From: Cytophagales bacterium WSM2-2
GTDB lineage: Bacteria; Bacteroidota; Bacteroidia; Cytophagales; Cyclobacteriaceae
NCBI GenBank assembly: GCA_015472025.1
Contig: BNHL01000001.1
Coordinates: forward strand, 1-64,000
Reading direction: 5' to 3'
DNA length: 64,000 nucleotides
Shown here: in pieces, positions 56,431 through 64,000 of the stretch
Position numbering within the stretch: the stretch's first letter is position 1
Layout of the letters: each line of letters starts with the position of its first letter
The notes under the pieces: model-generated
Seen by the model: only the letters and a program-made list of their open reading frames with translations
Database searches by the model: none
Told to the model about the DNA's origin: nothing
Translations under genes and position numbers: made by a program

Positions 56431-57441
56431 TCAAAACCACTTCTTGTGCCGGAAATAAAAAATCATTCCGATCGTTATCAGGATCATGAAAATCCAAACC
56501 AATGGATAGCCAAAAGCCCAACGAAGTTCGGGCATGAATTCGAAATTCATTCCGTATACACCTACGATAAACGTTAGCGGAATGAAGATCGTGGATATTA
56601 CCGTGAGCACTTTCATCACTTCATTCATCCGGCTATTTTGGGTGTTGATGTAAATATCCATCAACCCGGAAGTGAGGTCTTTGTACGTATCCAGAGAATC
56701 GATCAGGTGCGCTACATGACTGTAAACATCATTGAAAAAACGGATATTGGATGAGTCAATAAAGCCGCTTTCATCTTTGATGAGTTTGCTCATAGCATCG
56801 CGCAGTGGGTACAACGCCTTTCGTAAAAAAATCAGTTCTTTTTTGAGACGCTGTATTTTGCGAAACTCCTCTCCGGTGTGGCCTTTGTAAATCTCTTCCT
56901 CGATGTGTTCAATTTGCTGACCGATAGCATCCAGCACCGTGTAATAATTATCCACGATGATATCGATCAGACGATAGAGTAAATAGTCCGCCTTTTTCTT
57001 TCTCACTCTCCCCTGACCTAATCTGATTCGTTCACGCAACGGACCAAACAAATCACCCTCTTTCTCCTGAAACGAAATCAGGTAATCTTTTCCGAGGACG
57101 AAACTGATTTGCTCATAATCGATGGCATGCCCTTCAATGCGATAAAGCATTTTCAATGTAAAGAAGAGGTAGTCATCGAATTCTTCCACTCTTGGCTGAT
57201 GGTCGGTGGTATGATCCTCAAGGAGTAAACTGTGGAGGGAGTAATGATCACCAATTTTGTTAATGATGCTTGTGTCTGATAGGCCATCGAGGTTAACCCA
57301 ATTTACCTGTCCCGGCTTTTGTTTAGCTAACAATTCGTCAATTCCGAGATTGACATAACCGGCAAAGTCCTTCTCATTGTATTGAATCAATTCAAGGATA
57401 ATGTTCGACTCCGGGTGAAGTTCGTGAGATTTTTTTTTCAC
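56431..57441 (-). CDS. corA: CorA-family magnesium/cobalt transporter
   Basis: The protein has 336 aa. A large cytoplasmic funnel domain is followed by two C-terminal membrane helices joined by the selectivity loop GMN (VYGMNFEFMPE), ending in a positively charged tail (FRHKKWF). It forms a pentameric Mg2+ channel in the inner membrane. The start codon is GTG at 57441. The MscS-type gene ends 3 bases upstream, giving a two-gene ion-transport unit. Confidence 0.94.
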   Translation of the reverse strand: MKKKSHELHPESNIILELIQYNEKDFAGYVNLGIDELLAKQKPGQVNWVNLDGLSDTSIINKIGDHYSLHSLLLEDHTTDHQPRVEEFDDYLFFTLKMLYRIEGHAIDYEQISFVLGKDYLISFQEKEGDLFGPLRERIRLGQGRVRKKKADYLLYRLIDIIVDNYYTVLDAIGQQIEHIEEEIYKGHTGEEFRKIQRLKKELIFLRKALYPLRDAMSKLIKDESGFIDSSNIRFFNDVYSHVAHLIDSLDTYKDLTSGLMDIYINTQNSRMNEVMKVLTVISTIFIPLTFIVGVYGMNFEFMPELRWAFGYPLVWIFMILITIGMIFYFRHKKWF

Positions 57442-57444
57442 GGG

Positions 57445-58287
57445 TTATAAGGATTTCGTCACCACCTGGTATTGCATGTCTGCCAGTTCAATTCCTTCTT
57501 TGTCGAATCTTTCTTTAATGGATTTGTTCAGGTCACATTTAAGATCGAATGCGTCCGTTGCGTTCCGGCTCCAGACATAAGCTCGAAGCAGAATTCCTCC
57601 GTTTAAAAAGGTGAGCACCCGGACCATCACCGGATGTTCCCCACGTTGAATTTCGAGTTCGGTTCTATTCTCGATAAAATATCTGTGTTTCTGTGCTTCA
57701 TCTTCAATGATCAGGATAGCACGGTCGAGGTTGGTTTTCAGCGAGACAGCCACCTCAATAAATACGCATATCTTTTCGTCAACCGTAGTTGAATTGATGA
57801 TCGTCTCATTGCTAATTACACTGTTAGGCATAATTATTCTTCGATTTTCAAAGTCCTTGATCACGGTATGACGAAGTGTAATATCTTCGACATCCCCCGT
57901 GTACGATTGGCCGATCTTCACGCGGTCGCCAACGCTAAAGGGTTTGAATATGACAAGAAAAATGCCGCTGATAATATTCGAGAAAGCAGATTGTGACGCA
58001 AAACCTACGATGGCAGCCAAAACACCGGCACCTGTCAGAAGACCTGTTCCATAAGTGCGCAGTGAAGGAATGGAACGGAATATGATTACGATCGCCACAA
58101 AAAAAAGTATGAAATCGACAGCGTTCTTAAAAAAATTGTATCGGGTCGGGTCAACCTTAAGTTTGCGTGCTGCGCCTTTAATAAACCTTCCCACCAGGAA
58201 TCGGAAGACCAAAGAAATCAGGAAAGTGATCACCAACACTGCGGCCACAAAAATGAATTGCTCCCACTGTTTTTCCATCGGTATCAT
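57445..58287 (-). CDS. MscS-family small-conductance mechanosensitive channel
   Basis: The protein has 280 aa. Three membrane segments lie near residues 10-30, 50-70 and 80-110. The pore helix region is GVLAAIVGFASQSAFSNIISG, then the beta domain KPFSVGDRVKIGQSYTGDVEDITLRHTVI and the MPNSVISNETI loop typical of MscS. It releases solutes on osmotic downshock. Two nearby ATG codons (58287, 58278) are possible starts. Likely co-transcribed with corA. Confidence 0.92.
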   Translation of the reverse strand: MIPMEKQWEQFIFVAAVLVITFLISLVFRFLVGRFIKGAARKLKVDPTRYNFFKNAVDFILFFVAIVIIFRSIPSLRTYGTGLLTGAGVLAAIVGFASQSAFSNIISGIFLVIFKPFSVGDRVKIGQSYTGDVEDITLRHTVIKDFENRRIIMPNSVISNETIINSTTVDEKICVFIEVAVSLKTNLDRAILIIEDEAQKHRYFIENRTELEIQRGEHPVMVRVLTFLNGGILLRAYVWSRNATDAFDLKCDLNKSIKERFDKEGIELADMQYQVVTKSL

Positions 58288-58320
58288 AGCCCCGAAAATA
58301 GTTATTAGAGTTCACAGTCC

Positions 58321-58349
58321 ATAACCGCCCGGCACCGGGATTCGAACTA
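58321..58349 (-). other. Possible tRNA 3'-end remnant (T-loop and acceptor-like)
   Basis: On the minus strand the sequence has a T-loop-like GTTCGAATCCCGG followed by TGCCGGGCGG. The 5' half of the T stem and all of the anticodon and D arms are missing. It could be a decayed tRNA gene or an old attachment-site scar, or chance. Confidence 0.25.
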
Positions 58350-58411
58350 AATCGATAAAAAAACTGTAAGGCCCGGTCTATGGGCTTAATACTATTGACT
58401 ATACTTGCAGG

Positions 58412-59386
58412 ATGTCTTTACGACTTGACGATATCAAGAGGCCAGTGGCTCGCGAGATGGAAGAGTTCGAACATAAGTTTCGAGCTTCAATGAAAACGCG
58501 TGTGCTTTTGCTAGACCAGATTATGAACTACATCGTCAAGCGCAAAGGCAAGCAGATGCGTCCCCTTTTTGTTTTCTTGAGCGCGGGCGCATGTGGGAAG
58601 ATCAATGAATCTACATTCAGGGGCGGTGCATTAATTGAACTTGTGCATACAGCCAGTCTTGTCCATGACGATGTAGTAGACAGCTCAAACTACCGCCGGG
58701 GTTTTTTCTCTGTGAATGCACTTTGGAAAAATAAAATTGCCGTACTCGTTGGTGATTTCCTCCTGACTCGTGGCCTTTTCCTGGCGTTAGAGCACAAAGA
58801 CTACCAACTCCTCTCCATTTGTACTGACGCGGTAAAAGAAATGAGCGAGGGTGAATTAATGCAGATGGAAAAAGCTCGTCACCTCGATATATCGGAAGAA
58901 ATTTATTACGAAATCATCCGGCAGAAAACCGCATCATTGATCGCATCATGCTGTGCTATTGGCGCCAGTTCTTCCGGAGCCAGCGAAGCCCTGGTGGAGT
59001 CAATGAGAAAGTTCGGCGAATATGTAGGCATGGCATTCCAGATCAAAGACGATTTGTTCGACTACGGAGAAGAAGAAATCGGAAAGCCATTGGGCATTGA
59101 TATTAAAGAGAAAAAAATGACTTTACCGTTGATCTATTCCTTATCGAAAGCATCATGGCTTGAAAAAAGAAGGATCATCAGCATTGTAAAAAATGAAAGT
59201 GAGAACCCGAAAAAAGTTCGCGAGGTAATTGCGTTCGTGAAAAGTTCCGGTGGCATTGAATATGCCAGGCAAGCCATGGAGCGTTACTACCAAATGGCAT
59301 TGGAGTTAGTGAAGCCACTTCCGGAATCGGAATACAAAACCTCCCTGAACCAATTGGTAAGGTTTACGATCGAAAGAAAAAATTGA
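58412..59386 (+). CDS. Polyprenyl (octaprenyl-type) diphosphate synthase
   Basis: The protein has 324 aa. First Asp-rich motif DDVVD (86-90) and second DDLFD (213-217), both binding Mg-diphosphate, plus the basic GKQMRPL. It adds isopentenyl units to allylic diphosphates to build the menaquinone or other polyprenyl side chain. Product length cannot be read with certainty; the family in Bacteroidota is usually long-chain. It converges on the 59389 gene, 2 bases from its end. Confidence 0.92.
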   Translation: MSLRLDDIKRPVAREMEEFEHKFRASMKTRVLLLDQIMNYIVKRKGKQMRPLFVFLSAGACGKINESTFRGGALIELVHTASLVHDDVVDSSNYRRGFFSVNALWKNKIAVLVGDFLLTRGLFLALEHKDYQLLSICTDAVKEMSEGELMQMEKARHLDISEEIYYEIIRQKTASLIASCCAIGASSSGASEALVESMRKFGEYVGMAFQIKDDLFDYGEEEIGKPLGIDIKEKKMTLPLIYSLSKASWLEKRRIISIVKNESENPKKVREVIAFVKSSGGIEYARQAMERYYQMALELVKPLPESEYKTSLNQLVRFTIERKN

Positions 59387-59388
59387 TC

Positions 59389-59859
59389 TTATTTTCTGGC
59401 AACAGCTTTGCCCCTGCCTGCCTCAAGGACAGCGTAGTCTTTAAAACTGTTGAATGCAACATTGTCCAGTTTCTGTGAAGCCGGGCCGGAAGACTCGGGA
59501 ACAAAAGCACCTTCTGTTTCCCACCACTTCTTAGCGTTATCGCGGGCTTCCGTCTTATCCACTTCGAAATAACTAATCACGGAGTCAGACACCATCCAGG
59601 GTTTTGCAATCGATGCATACTTTTCGAAAATCATATTACGCATCTGTGTTCCACTGGGCTGATTATTGAAATGAGAAATCGAGTAAGAGAGCGTTTCTGG
59701 CTCAGTCATTACGAAATCCCAGTATTTTTTAGACGCAACTACCTGAGCAGTAGTGAGTAAATATCCATATCCGCTCTCCAAGGGCTCACGCGTTATTGTG
59801 CAAAAGGCCTTGAACTCTTTCTTTTTCTTGCCAAACAGGTTAAGCAACGCCATACTCAT
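59389..59859 (-). CDS. Conserved hypothetical protein
   Basis: The protein has 156 aa, no signal peptide; a second ATG two codons in (59853) may be the true start. The Lys-rich start (LFGKKKKEF) leads to a compact alpha/beta region (CTITREPLESGYGYLLTTAQVVASKKYW) in which a single Cys precedes the helix. Charged central and C-terminal parts follow. I do not recognise the family. Confidence 0.65.
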   Translation of the reverse strand: MSMALLNLFGKKKKEFKAFCTITREPLESGYGYLLTTAQVVASKKYWDFVMTEPETLSYSISHFNNQPSGTQMRNMIFEKYASIAKPWMVSDSVISYFEVDKTEARDNAKKWWETEGAFVPESSGPASQKLDNVAFNSFKDYAVLEAGRGKAVARK

Positions 59860-59930
59860 CAGGTTTAATACGTATTAGATACTCACAACTAGCGAAATAG
59901 TTGCACTAAAGAGCAAAAAAATCCCATTTT

Positions 59931-61409
59931 CTATTTCCCTGGATTGGTTTTTTGGCCTACGGAAACCTCTTTAGCCTTCTTCGCCTGGATCATTTTTTCA
60001 TGCTTTATCAGGAAATCCTCTAATTGCTTCACTGGCAATTTCTTGGCAACAATGACCTTTTTCTCATCAATAATGTAGATCATTGGTGTGGTATCCACCT
60101 GGTAGAATTTACTAAAGTGATCTTTTAAATAGCTGCGTGGGCCGTTGACCGTGGTCCAGGGTGTTTTGAATTCTTTGATAAATTCTTTCATCAATTTCAT
60201 CGAGCTGTCTGTTGCCACGGCAAATACATCGAACTTTAGTTTCTCTTTATTCTCGTTATAAAATTTTACCAGCCTGGGCGTTTCTTCACGGCAGTGACCA
60301 CAAGTAGGACTGAAGAAATAAACAATAGTGTATTTCGCTTTGACATCGTGCAAAGCCTTTGGCTGGAGCTCCGGGTCCTGCATAATCAGATTTGTACTCT
60401 TCTTGCCAATAGTACATGGACGTACCTTATCAGCCCATTCCCTGAATTGTTCTTTAGTCTTGGGTGGAATGTAGCGGTCAAGGTCACCGGGTTTGAAATA
60501 CTGATCATAGAGATTAACAAATACTTCATCAAGCCCCATAATCTCGGGAAGCTGATACATAATGATGCTGTTAAACACCAGGTAGTAGTACGCCTCAGGG
60601 TTTTTCTTCGCCTTCGCTGCTAAAAAGCCAACTGCCCTGGTGATGGAGTCTGGGTGCGGATACGTAAGTTTCTCGAGGTATTCTTTGATTTTCTCCTTAT
60701 ACAGAGGCTGAGAAAGCCGAAGCATCGCATCATCTCCCAGGTCAAAGTTGTCGAAGTAATGCTGGCGGTAAAATCTGAGTTGAAATGTCGAGTCAATACT
60801 TCCGTCTGCTTTTTTCGGTGTCTCAGGCACAACAAGGGGCAACATGGCGTTGATGATGCGTCCCGTCATGGTTCCCGGATGCTTGGCAACCAGATCGCGT
60901 TTATATTTCATCACCTTCTCGTTTATCTTTGAATATCCTTCACGAGCTTCCTTTTTCTGATCCTCTTTTAATGTGCTGTCCTTTAAAACTTTGACAAAAG
61001 ATTCAGCCTCCTTATTTCTCTCAATATTGTATGCGATGTCCTTAAAGAAGAGTTCGTTGTCTTCGTCACCGGTCACTTTCATGTTCACCACATAGTCTGT
61101 AGAGGCGGTTTCCATTTTAAACTTCTGGTTTGCGCCAACCACAAATTCAAAAACCTTCACGTTTCCTTTGCCGATTTTCTTAACGATGAAATACACTCCT
61201 TGCTGAAGTGGTTTGCTGTCCTGAAACGAGAAGTTTCCCTCTCTATCTACCTGGGCAGTGTCTTTAATATAGGTGTTGCTGTAATAGTAATTTCCCAAGT
61301 AAACGGTGGTGTCTTTCCAACCCTTCACTTTGAAATCAAGTTTATAGCCGCCCTGGGCAAATGTCAGGCTGGAAGCTAAAACCAGGGTTAAAACAGTGAG
61401 TATTCTCAT
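59931..61409 (-). CDS. Exported thiol-disulfide oxidoreductase (DUF4369 / TlpA-like)
   Basis: The protein has 492 aa with a signal peptide ending SSLTFAQ. Residues ~22-120 form a DUF4369-like beta domain (DTTVYLGNYYYSNTYIKDTA). A helical DUF5106-like middle is at ~130-330. A TlpA-type thioredoxin domain is at ~345-475 with motif PTCGHC (Cys370 and Cys373) and cis-Pro in DTTPMIYIID. It is a Bacteroidota-typical periplasmic reductase, probably for cytochrome or secreted-protein thiols. It has its own promoter. Confidence 0.9.
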   Translation of the reverse strand: MRILTVLTLVLASSLTFAQGGYKLDFKVKGWKDTTVYLGNYYYSNTYIKDTAQVDREGNFSFQDSKPLQQGVYFIVKKIGKGNVKVFEFVVGANQKFKMETASTDYVVNMKVTGDEDNELFFKDIAYNIERNKEAESFVKVLKDSTLKEDQKKEAREGYSKINEKVMKYKRDLVAKHPGTMTGRIINAMLPLVVPETPKKADGSIDSTFQLRFYRQHYFDNFDLGDDAMLRLSQPLYKEKIKEYLEKLTYPHPDSITRAVGFLAAKAKKNPEAYYYLVFNSIIMYQLPEIMGLDEVFVNLYDQYFKPGDLDRYIPPKTKEQFREWADKVRPCTIGKKSTNLIMQDPELQPKALHDVKAKYTIVYFFSPTCGHCREETPRLVKFYNENKEKLKFDVFAVATDSSMKLMKEFIKEFKTPWTTVNGPRSYLKDHFSKFYQVDTTPMIYIIDEKKVIVAKKLPVKQLEDFLIKHEKMIQAKKAKEVSVGQKTNPGK

Positions 61410-61427
61410 AACGGAGTTTTAAGGTTA

Positions 61428-61458
61428 CAAATTTCTACAAATCAGCTTTCACTTGCAA
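61428..61458 (-). promoter_or_regulatory. Candidate promoter for the TlpA-like gene
   Basis: On the minus strand TTG (61458-61456), 20 bases, GAAATTTG (61435-61428), one mismatch from TAnnTTTG. The ATG is at 61409. Confidence 0.45.
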
Positions 61459-61548
61459 TGACAATACATAGCTTAAGTTTTCGTTTGGTAAACTGAATTA
61501 AGAACTCGTTAACAAACCATTGGCATTTTTACTTCACTCCGAAACATC

Positions 61549-61556
61549 TATTTTTG
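61549..61556 (+). promoter_or_regulatory. -7 element of the gldA operon, possibly leaderless
   Basis: TATTTTTG, identical to the -7 boxes of gapA, smpB and the 9556 gene, ends only 6 bases before the gldA ATG. The nearest TTG is 26 bases upstream, longer than usual. If active, transcription would begin at or near the start codon. Confidence 0.4.
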
Positions 61557-61562
61557 CCCGGC

Positions 61563-62483
61563 ATGTCATTGCAGGTAAGTAATCTCACCAAAATCTACAG
61601 TCAGCAAAAAGCTGTGGACAACATTTCCTTCTTTATTAACAAGGGTGAGATTGTAGGCTTTCTAGGGCCCAATGGAGCAGGTAAGTCCACTACCATGAAA
61701 ATTGCTACCGGCTATCTTCCTCCTAGCTCGGGAACCATTGCGGTTGACGGATTCGATGTGATAGAGCAACCCATGGAGGTAAAGAAAATCATCGGCTATT
61801 TGCCTGAACACAACCCGCTCTATCTCGACATGTATGTTCACGAGTATTTGCATTTCATCGGGAAAGTTTACCAGATTCCAGGGAGTCAACTGAAAAACAG
61901 GACAAAGGAAATAATATCCATGTGTGGACTGGAGCCTGAGCAAAACAAGCTTATTGGATCTTTATCCAAGGGCTACCGGCAGCGCGTTGGACTGGCACAG
62001 GCGTTAATTCACAATCCGCAGGTTTTGATTTTGGATGAGCCAACCACAGGCCTCGACCCGAATCAGATCATCGAAATACGAAAGCTGATCAAGGAAATCA
62101 GCCGGAATAAAACCGTGATTTTCTCTACCCATATCATGCAGGAAGTGCAAGCTCTTTGTGATCGCGTGATTATTATCAACAAAGGAAAAATAGTTGCCGA
62201 TGATCTGTTCAAAAACCTTGTTGGTCAAACCGAAAGTGTCTCCGTAGTTGTAGTTGAGTTTAAAGAGACCATCTCTTTGCCGGATATCAACGCTCTTCCC
62301 GGAGTGGACAGGGCTGTAGCCGATGGTAAACAGTTCAGAGTATACTCGAAACCAAATACCGACATTCGCCAGGAACTCTTCCGGTTTGCCTCCGAAAAAA
62401 ATCTGTCACTGCTGAGCCTGAAGCAGGAAGAAAACTCTATCGAAGAAATTTTCCGTTCACTCACTTCAGAAGCCACTGCATGA
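61563..62483 (+). CDS. gldA: Gliding motility ABC transporter ATP-binding subunit GldA
   Basis: The protein has 306 aa. Walker A GPNGAGKST (35-43), ABC signature LSKGYRQR, Walker B LILDEPTTGLDP, then the His switch STHIMQEV. An ~80-residue C-terminal extension is typical of GldA. GldA powers the GldAFG transporter needed for gliding in Flavobacterium. The gldF ATG overlaps its stop by 4 bases (ATGA), so this is a gldA-gldF operon. ATG 61563 gives MSLQVSNLTKIY. Confidence 0.94.
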   Translation: MSLQVSNLTKIYSQQKAVDNISFFINKGEIVGFLGPNGAGKSTTMKIATGYLPPSSGTIAVDGFDVIEQPMEVKKIIGYLPEHNPLYLDMYVHEYLHFIGKVYQIPGSQLKNRTKEIISMCGLEPEQNKLIGSLSKGYRQRVGLAQALIHNPQVLILDEPTTGLDPNQIIEIRKLIKEISRNKTVIFSTHIMQEVQALCDRVIIINKGKIVADDLFKNLVGQTESVSVVVVEFKETISLPDINALPGVDRAVADGKQFRVYSKPNTDIRQELFRFASEKNLSLLSLKQEENSIEEIFRSLTSEATA

Positions 62484-63202
62484 TCCGCGTCTTCTCTAAA
62501 GAATTCAATGGCTACCTTAATTCGCTCATCGCCTACCTGGTGATCAGCGTATTTCTGACCGGCATTGGTTCATTACTTTGGATCTTCCCAGAAACCTCAG
62601 TACTTGATTATGGTTTCGCGGACATGGATACATTGTTCTCAATGGGACCATACGTTTTTATTTTCCTGATTCCGGCCATTACCATGAAGAGTTTTGCTGA
62701 GGAAAAAAAAATGGGTACGATGGAATTGCTGCTCACCAAACCATTGACTGATTGGGATATCGTCTTAGGAAAATACTTTGCTTCGTTCGCGTTGACATTG
62801 GTTGCTTTAGTGCCTACACTCATTTATTATTATTCCATCAGCCGGCTCGGCAACCCGATTGGTAACATTGACACCGCAGGCGTTACAGGTTCTTATATCG
62901 GACTGGCATTGCTGGCTTCAGTGTTTTCAGCCATTGGTATTTGTGCGTCCTCACTCACCACAAACCAGATCGTATCGTTTATCCTTGCAGCTTTTAGTTG
63001 CTTTATTTTTTATACGGGGTTTAATTCGCTGTCAACCCTGGTAAGTGACTCTGCTCTGTTAGTGAAACAGTTTGGAATACTCTATCACTATGAGGCCATG
63101 AGCAAAGGACTGATTGACAGCCGGGATGTGATTTATTTTTTGAGCATAACAGGCCTGATGTTGTTGTGTGCGAAAACAGTGATTGGAAGCAGGCAGTGGT
63201 AA
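62480..63202 (+). CDS. gldF: Gliding motility ABC transporter permease subunit GldF
   Basis: The protein has 240 aa with six hydrophobic segments in ABC-2 permease order: N-terminal RVFSKEFNGYLNSLIAYLVI, then AITMKSFAEEKKMGTMELLLTKPLTDWDIV (the coupling region). ABC-2 permeases of this kind pair with GldG. The 4-base overlap with gldA gives coupled translation. A 15-base gap separates it from the methyltransferase-like gene. Confidence 0.93.
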   Translation: MIRVFSKEFNGYLNSLIAYLVISVFLTGIGSLLWIFPETSVLDYGFADMDTLFSMGPYVFIFLIPAITMKSFAEEKKMGTMELLLTKPLTDWDIVLGKYFASFALTLVALVPTLIYYYSISRLGNPIGNIDTAGVTGSYIGLALLASVFSAIGICASSLTTNQIVSFILAAFSCFIFYTGFNSLSTLVSDSALLVKQFGILYHYEAMSKGLIDSRDVIYFLSITGLMLLCAKTVIGSRQW

Positions 63203-63217
63203 AATTGTAGTTAATTG

Positions 63218-63877
63218 ATGAAATACTTAGTAACAAGTTTTGTATTCATTTGTCTGGCGGCTTCCGGTCAAAAACCGGAAAGGCCGTACCGTGGAGGCTT
63301 TGTTACTAAAGATTGGGCTGAGGTCCGGTCAAACTATGATTTGTTTTATAAAAATCTTGGCGTGAAAAAAAATGAAAATGTAGCGAGCGTGGGAGCATCC
63401 TGTGGCTACATCGAAGTACAAGTATCTGCCCTAATCGACAGTATTAATTGGACACTTCAAGATATCGATACAACGCGTCTGAATAGAGCTAATTTCAATA
63501 AAGTGTTGCGTTACCACGAAAAACTAAAAGGTTCCCCCATTGCCGGTCAGTTTAAACTTGTTGTTGGAAAGATTAGCAAATCCAACCTTGAAAAAAATTC
63601 ATATGACCGGGTTCTACTGATCAATGTCTATCATGAAATATCGGATCGCAAAAGTATTCTGACAGAGATTAAAGAGTCATTGAAGCCAGGTGGAAGTGTG
63701 GTGATCATGGAGCGAATGGCGCACAAGCAGGGACAAAAGCATGGCGACTGCAAGCTTCCTAAACTTTGGGAACCTGATTTCCTCGTGGAGATGAAAAATT
63801 TTGGTTTTCAAATGTCAGGCAAAATAGTTCCCGTTAAAAAATTTCCGATGGTGTACTACACGTTTAATCAAATCTAA
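63218..63877 (+). CDS. Exported SAM-methyltransferase-like protein between gldF and gldG
   Basis: The protein has 219 aa. It opens with a signal peptide (MKYLVTSFVFICLAASGQ). The rest has a class I methyltransferase Rossmann order: ENVASVGASCGYIE (motif I, less canonical than DxGxGxG), an acidic pair in LQDID, YDRVLLINVYHEISD (motif IV region), LKPGGSVVIMERM (motif VI). A signal peptide is odd, because SAM is cytoplasmic. It may be exported, or the N terminus may be a membrane tether. The gldG start codon directly abuts its stop, so it is inside the gldAFG operon. Confidence 0.82.
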   Translation: MKYLVTSFVFICLAASGQKPERPYRGGFVTKDWAEVRSNYDLFYKNLGVKKNENVASVGASCGYIEVQVSALIDSINWTLQDIDTTRLNRANFNKVLRYHEKLKGSPIAGQFKLVVGKISKSNLEKNSYDRVLLINVYHEISDRKSILTEIKESLKPGGSVVIMERMAHKQGQKHGDCKLPKLWEPDFLVEMKNFGFQMSGKIVPVKKFPMVYYTFNQI

Positions 63878-64000
63878 GTGCTGAACAGTAAGAAGACTGG
63901 CGATATTTTATTTCTATTGAACGGAATTGCTTTTGTGATTCTGCTCAACAGCCTGGCTTCTTTGTATTTTTTCCGAATTGATCTTACTGAAGAAAAACGA
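63878..64000 (+). CDS. gldG: Gliding motility protein GldG, N-terminal part (continues past window)
   Basis: The GTG at 63878 follows the previous stop with no gap. The 41 codons read to the edge include the membrane segment ILFLLNGIAFVILLNSLASLYFF and the GldG hallmark RIDLTEEKR. GldG is the large membrane partner of GldF. Only the start is visible. Confidence 0.85.
   Translation, partial: MLNSKKTGDILFLLNGIAFVILLNSLASLYFFRIDLTEEKR

Overview
The window is chromosomal DNA from a Bacteroidota bacterium, most likely a gliding or type IX secretion (T9SS) member of the Cytophagales. The evidence is a set of marker genes: gldA/gldF/gldG, a PorP/SprF protein, a PorE-like OmpA protein, a cargo protein with a gliding-motility C-terminal domain, a SusC/SusD pair, a SMUG2-type glycosylase, and promoters of the Bacteroidota type (TTG, 18-22 nt, TAnnTTTG). 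I found no phage, insertion sequence, CRISPR array or rRNA. Gene density is high and no gene-free stretch exceeds 300 bases.

Layout. (1) 1-9354, minus strand: a T9SS cell-surface operon made of a PorP/SprF barrel fused to a SPOR domain, a 1070-aa FG-GAP/Ig/PKD cargo, and a giant repeat protein (at least 1509 aa) running off the left edge. (2) 9489-17342: outer-membrane barrel, tRNA-Glu, gapA, a class III aminotransferase, an AI-2E family transporter and a PorE-like protein. (3) 17344-22117, minus: HNH endonuclease, an NlpC/P60-like protein that seems to lack its catalytic Cys, smpB, SMUG2 glycosylase and a membrane patatin-like protein. (4) 22201-26001, plus: AddA/RecB-like helicase-nuclease and a cysteine-cluster protein. 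(5) 26014-31176, minus: two small membrane proteins and a SusD/SusC pair. (6) 31286-36280, minus: six tightly packed genes, YceI, DUF5777 barrel, Na+/solute symporter, OsmC, MetZ and an HD-domain protein. (7) 36489-46444: small membrane protein, divergent GH1, M16 protease, OmpA protein, topoisomerase IV A and B. (8) 46641-61409: lipoproteins, thioredoxins, 3-hydroxyacyl-CoA dehydrogenase, tsaD and tamB with overlapping divergent start codons, corA, an MscS channel and a polyprenyl synthetase. (9) 61563-64000, plus: gldA, gldF, an exported methyltransferase-like protein, and the start of gldG.

How they connect. Regions 1 and 9, with the PorE-like gene, belong to gliding and T9SS surface biology: a barrel anchored towards peptidoglycan, very long secreted repeat proteins, and the GldAFG ABC transporter. 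The strongest candidates for something undescribed are the signal-peptide methyltransferase-like gene between gldF and gldG, the PorP-(His-rich linker)-SPOR fusion heading the adhesin operon, and sliding-clamp-like peptides in two DNA enzymes (QASLF and QSSLF in the topoisomerase IV A tail; QLGLDF as the last six residues of the helicase-nuclease). All functions are inferred from sequence read by eye; no database search was run.
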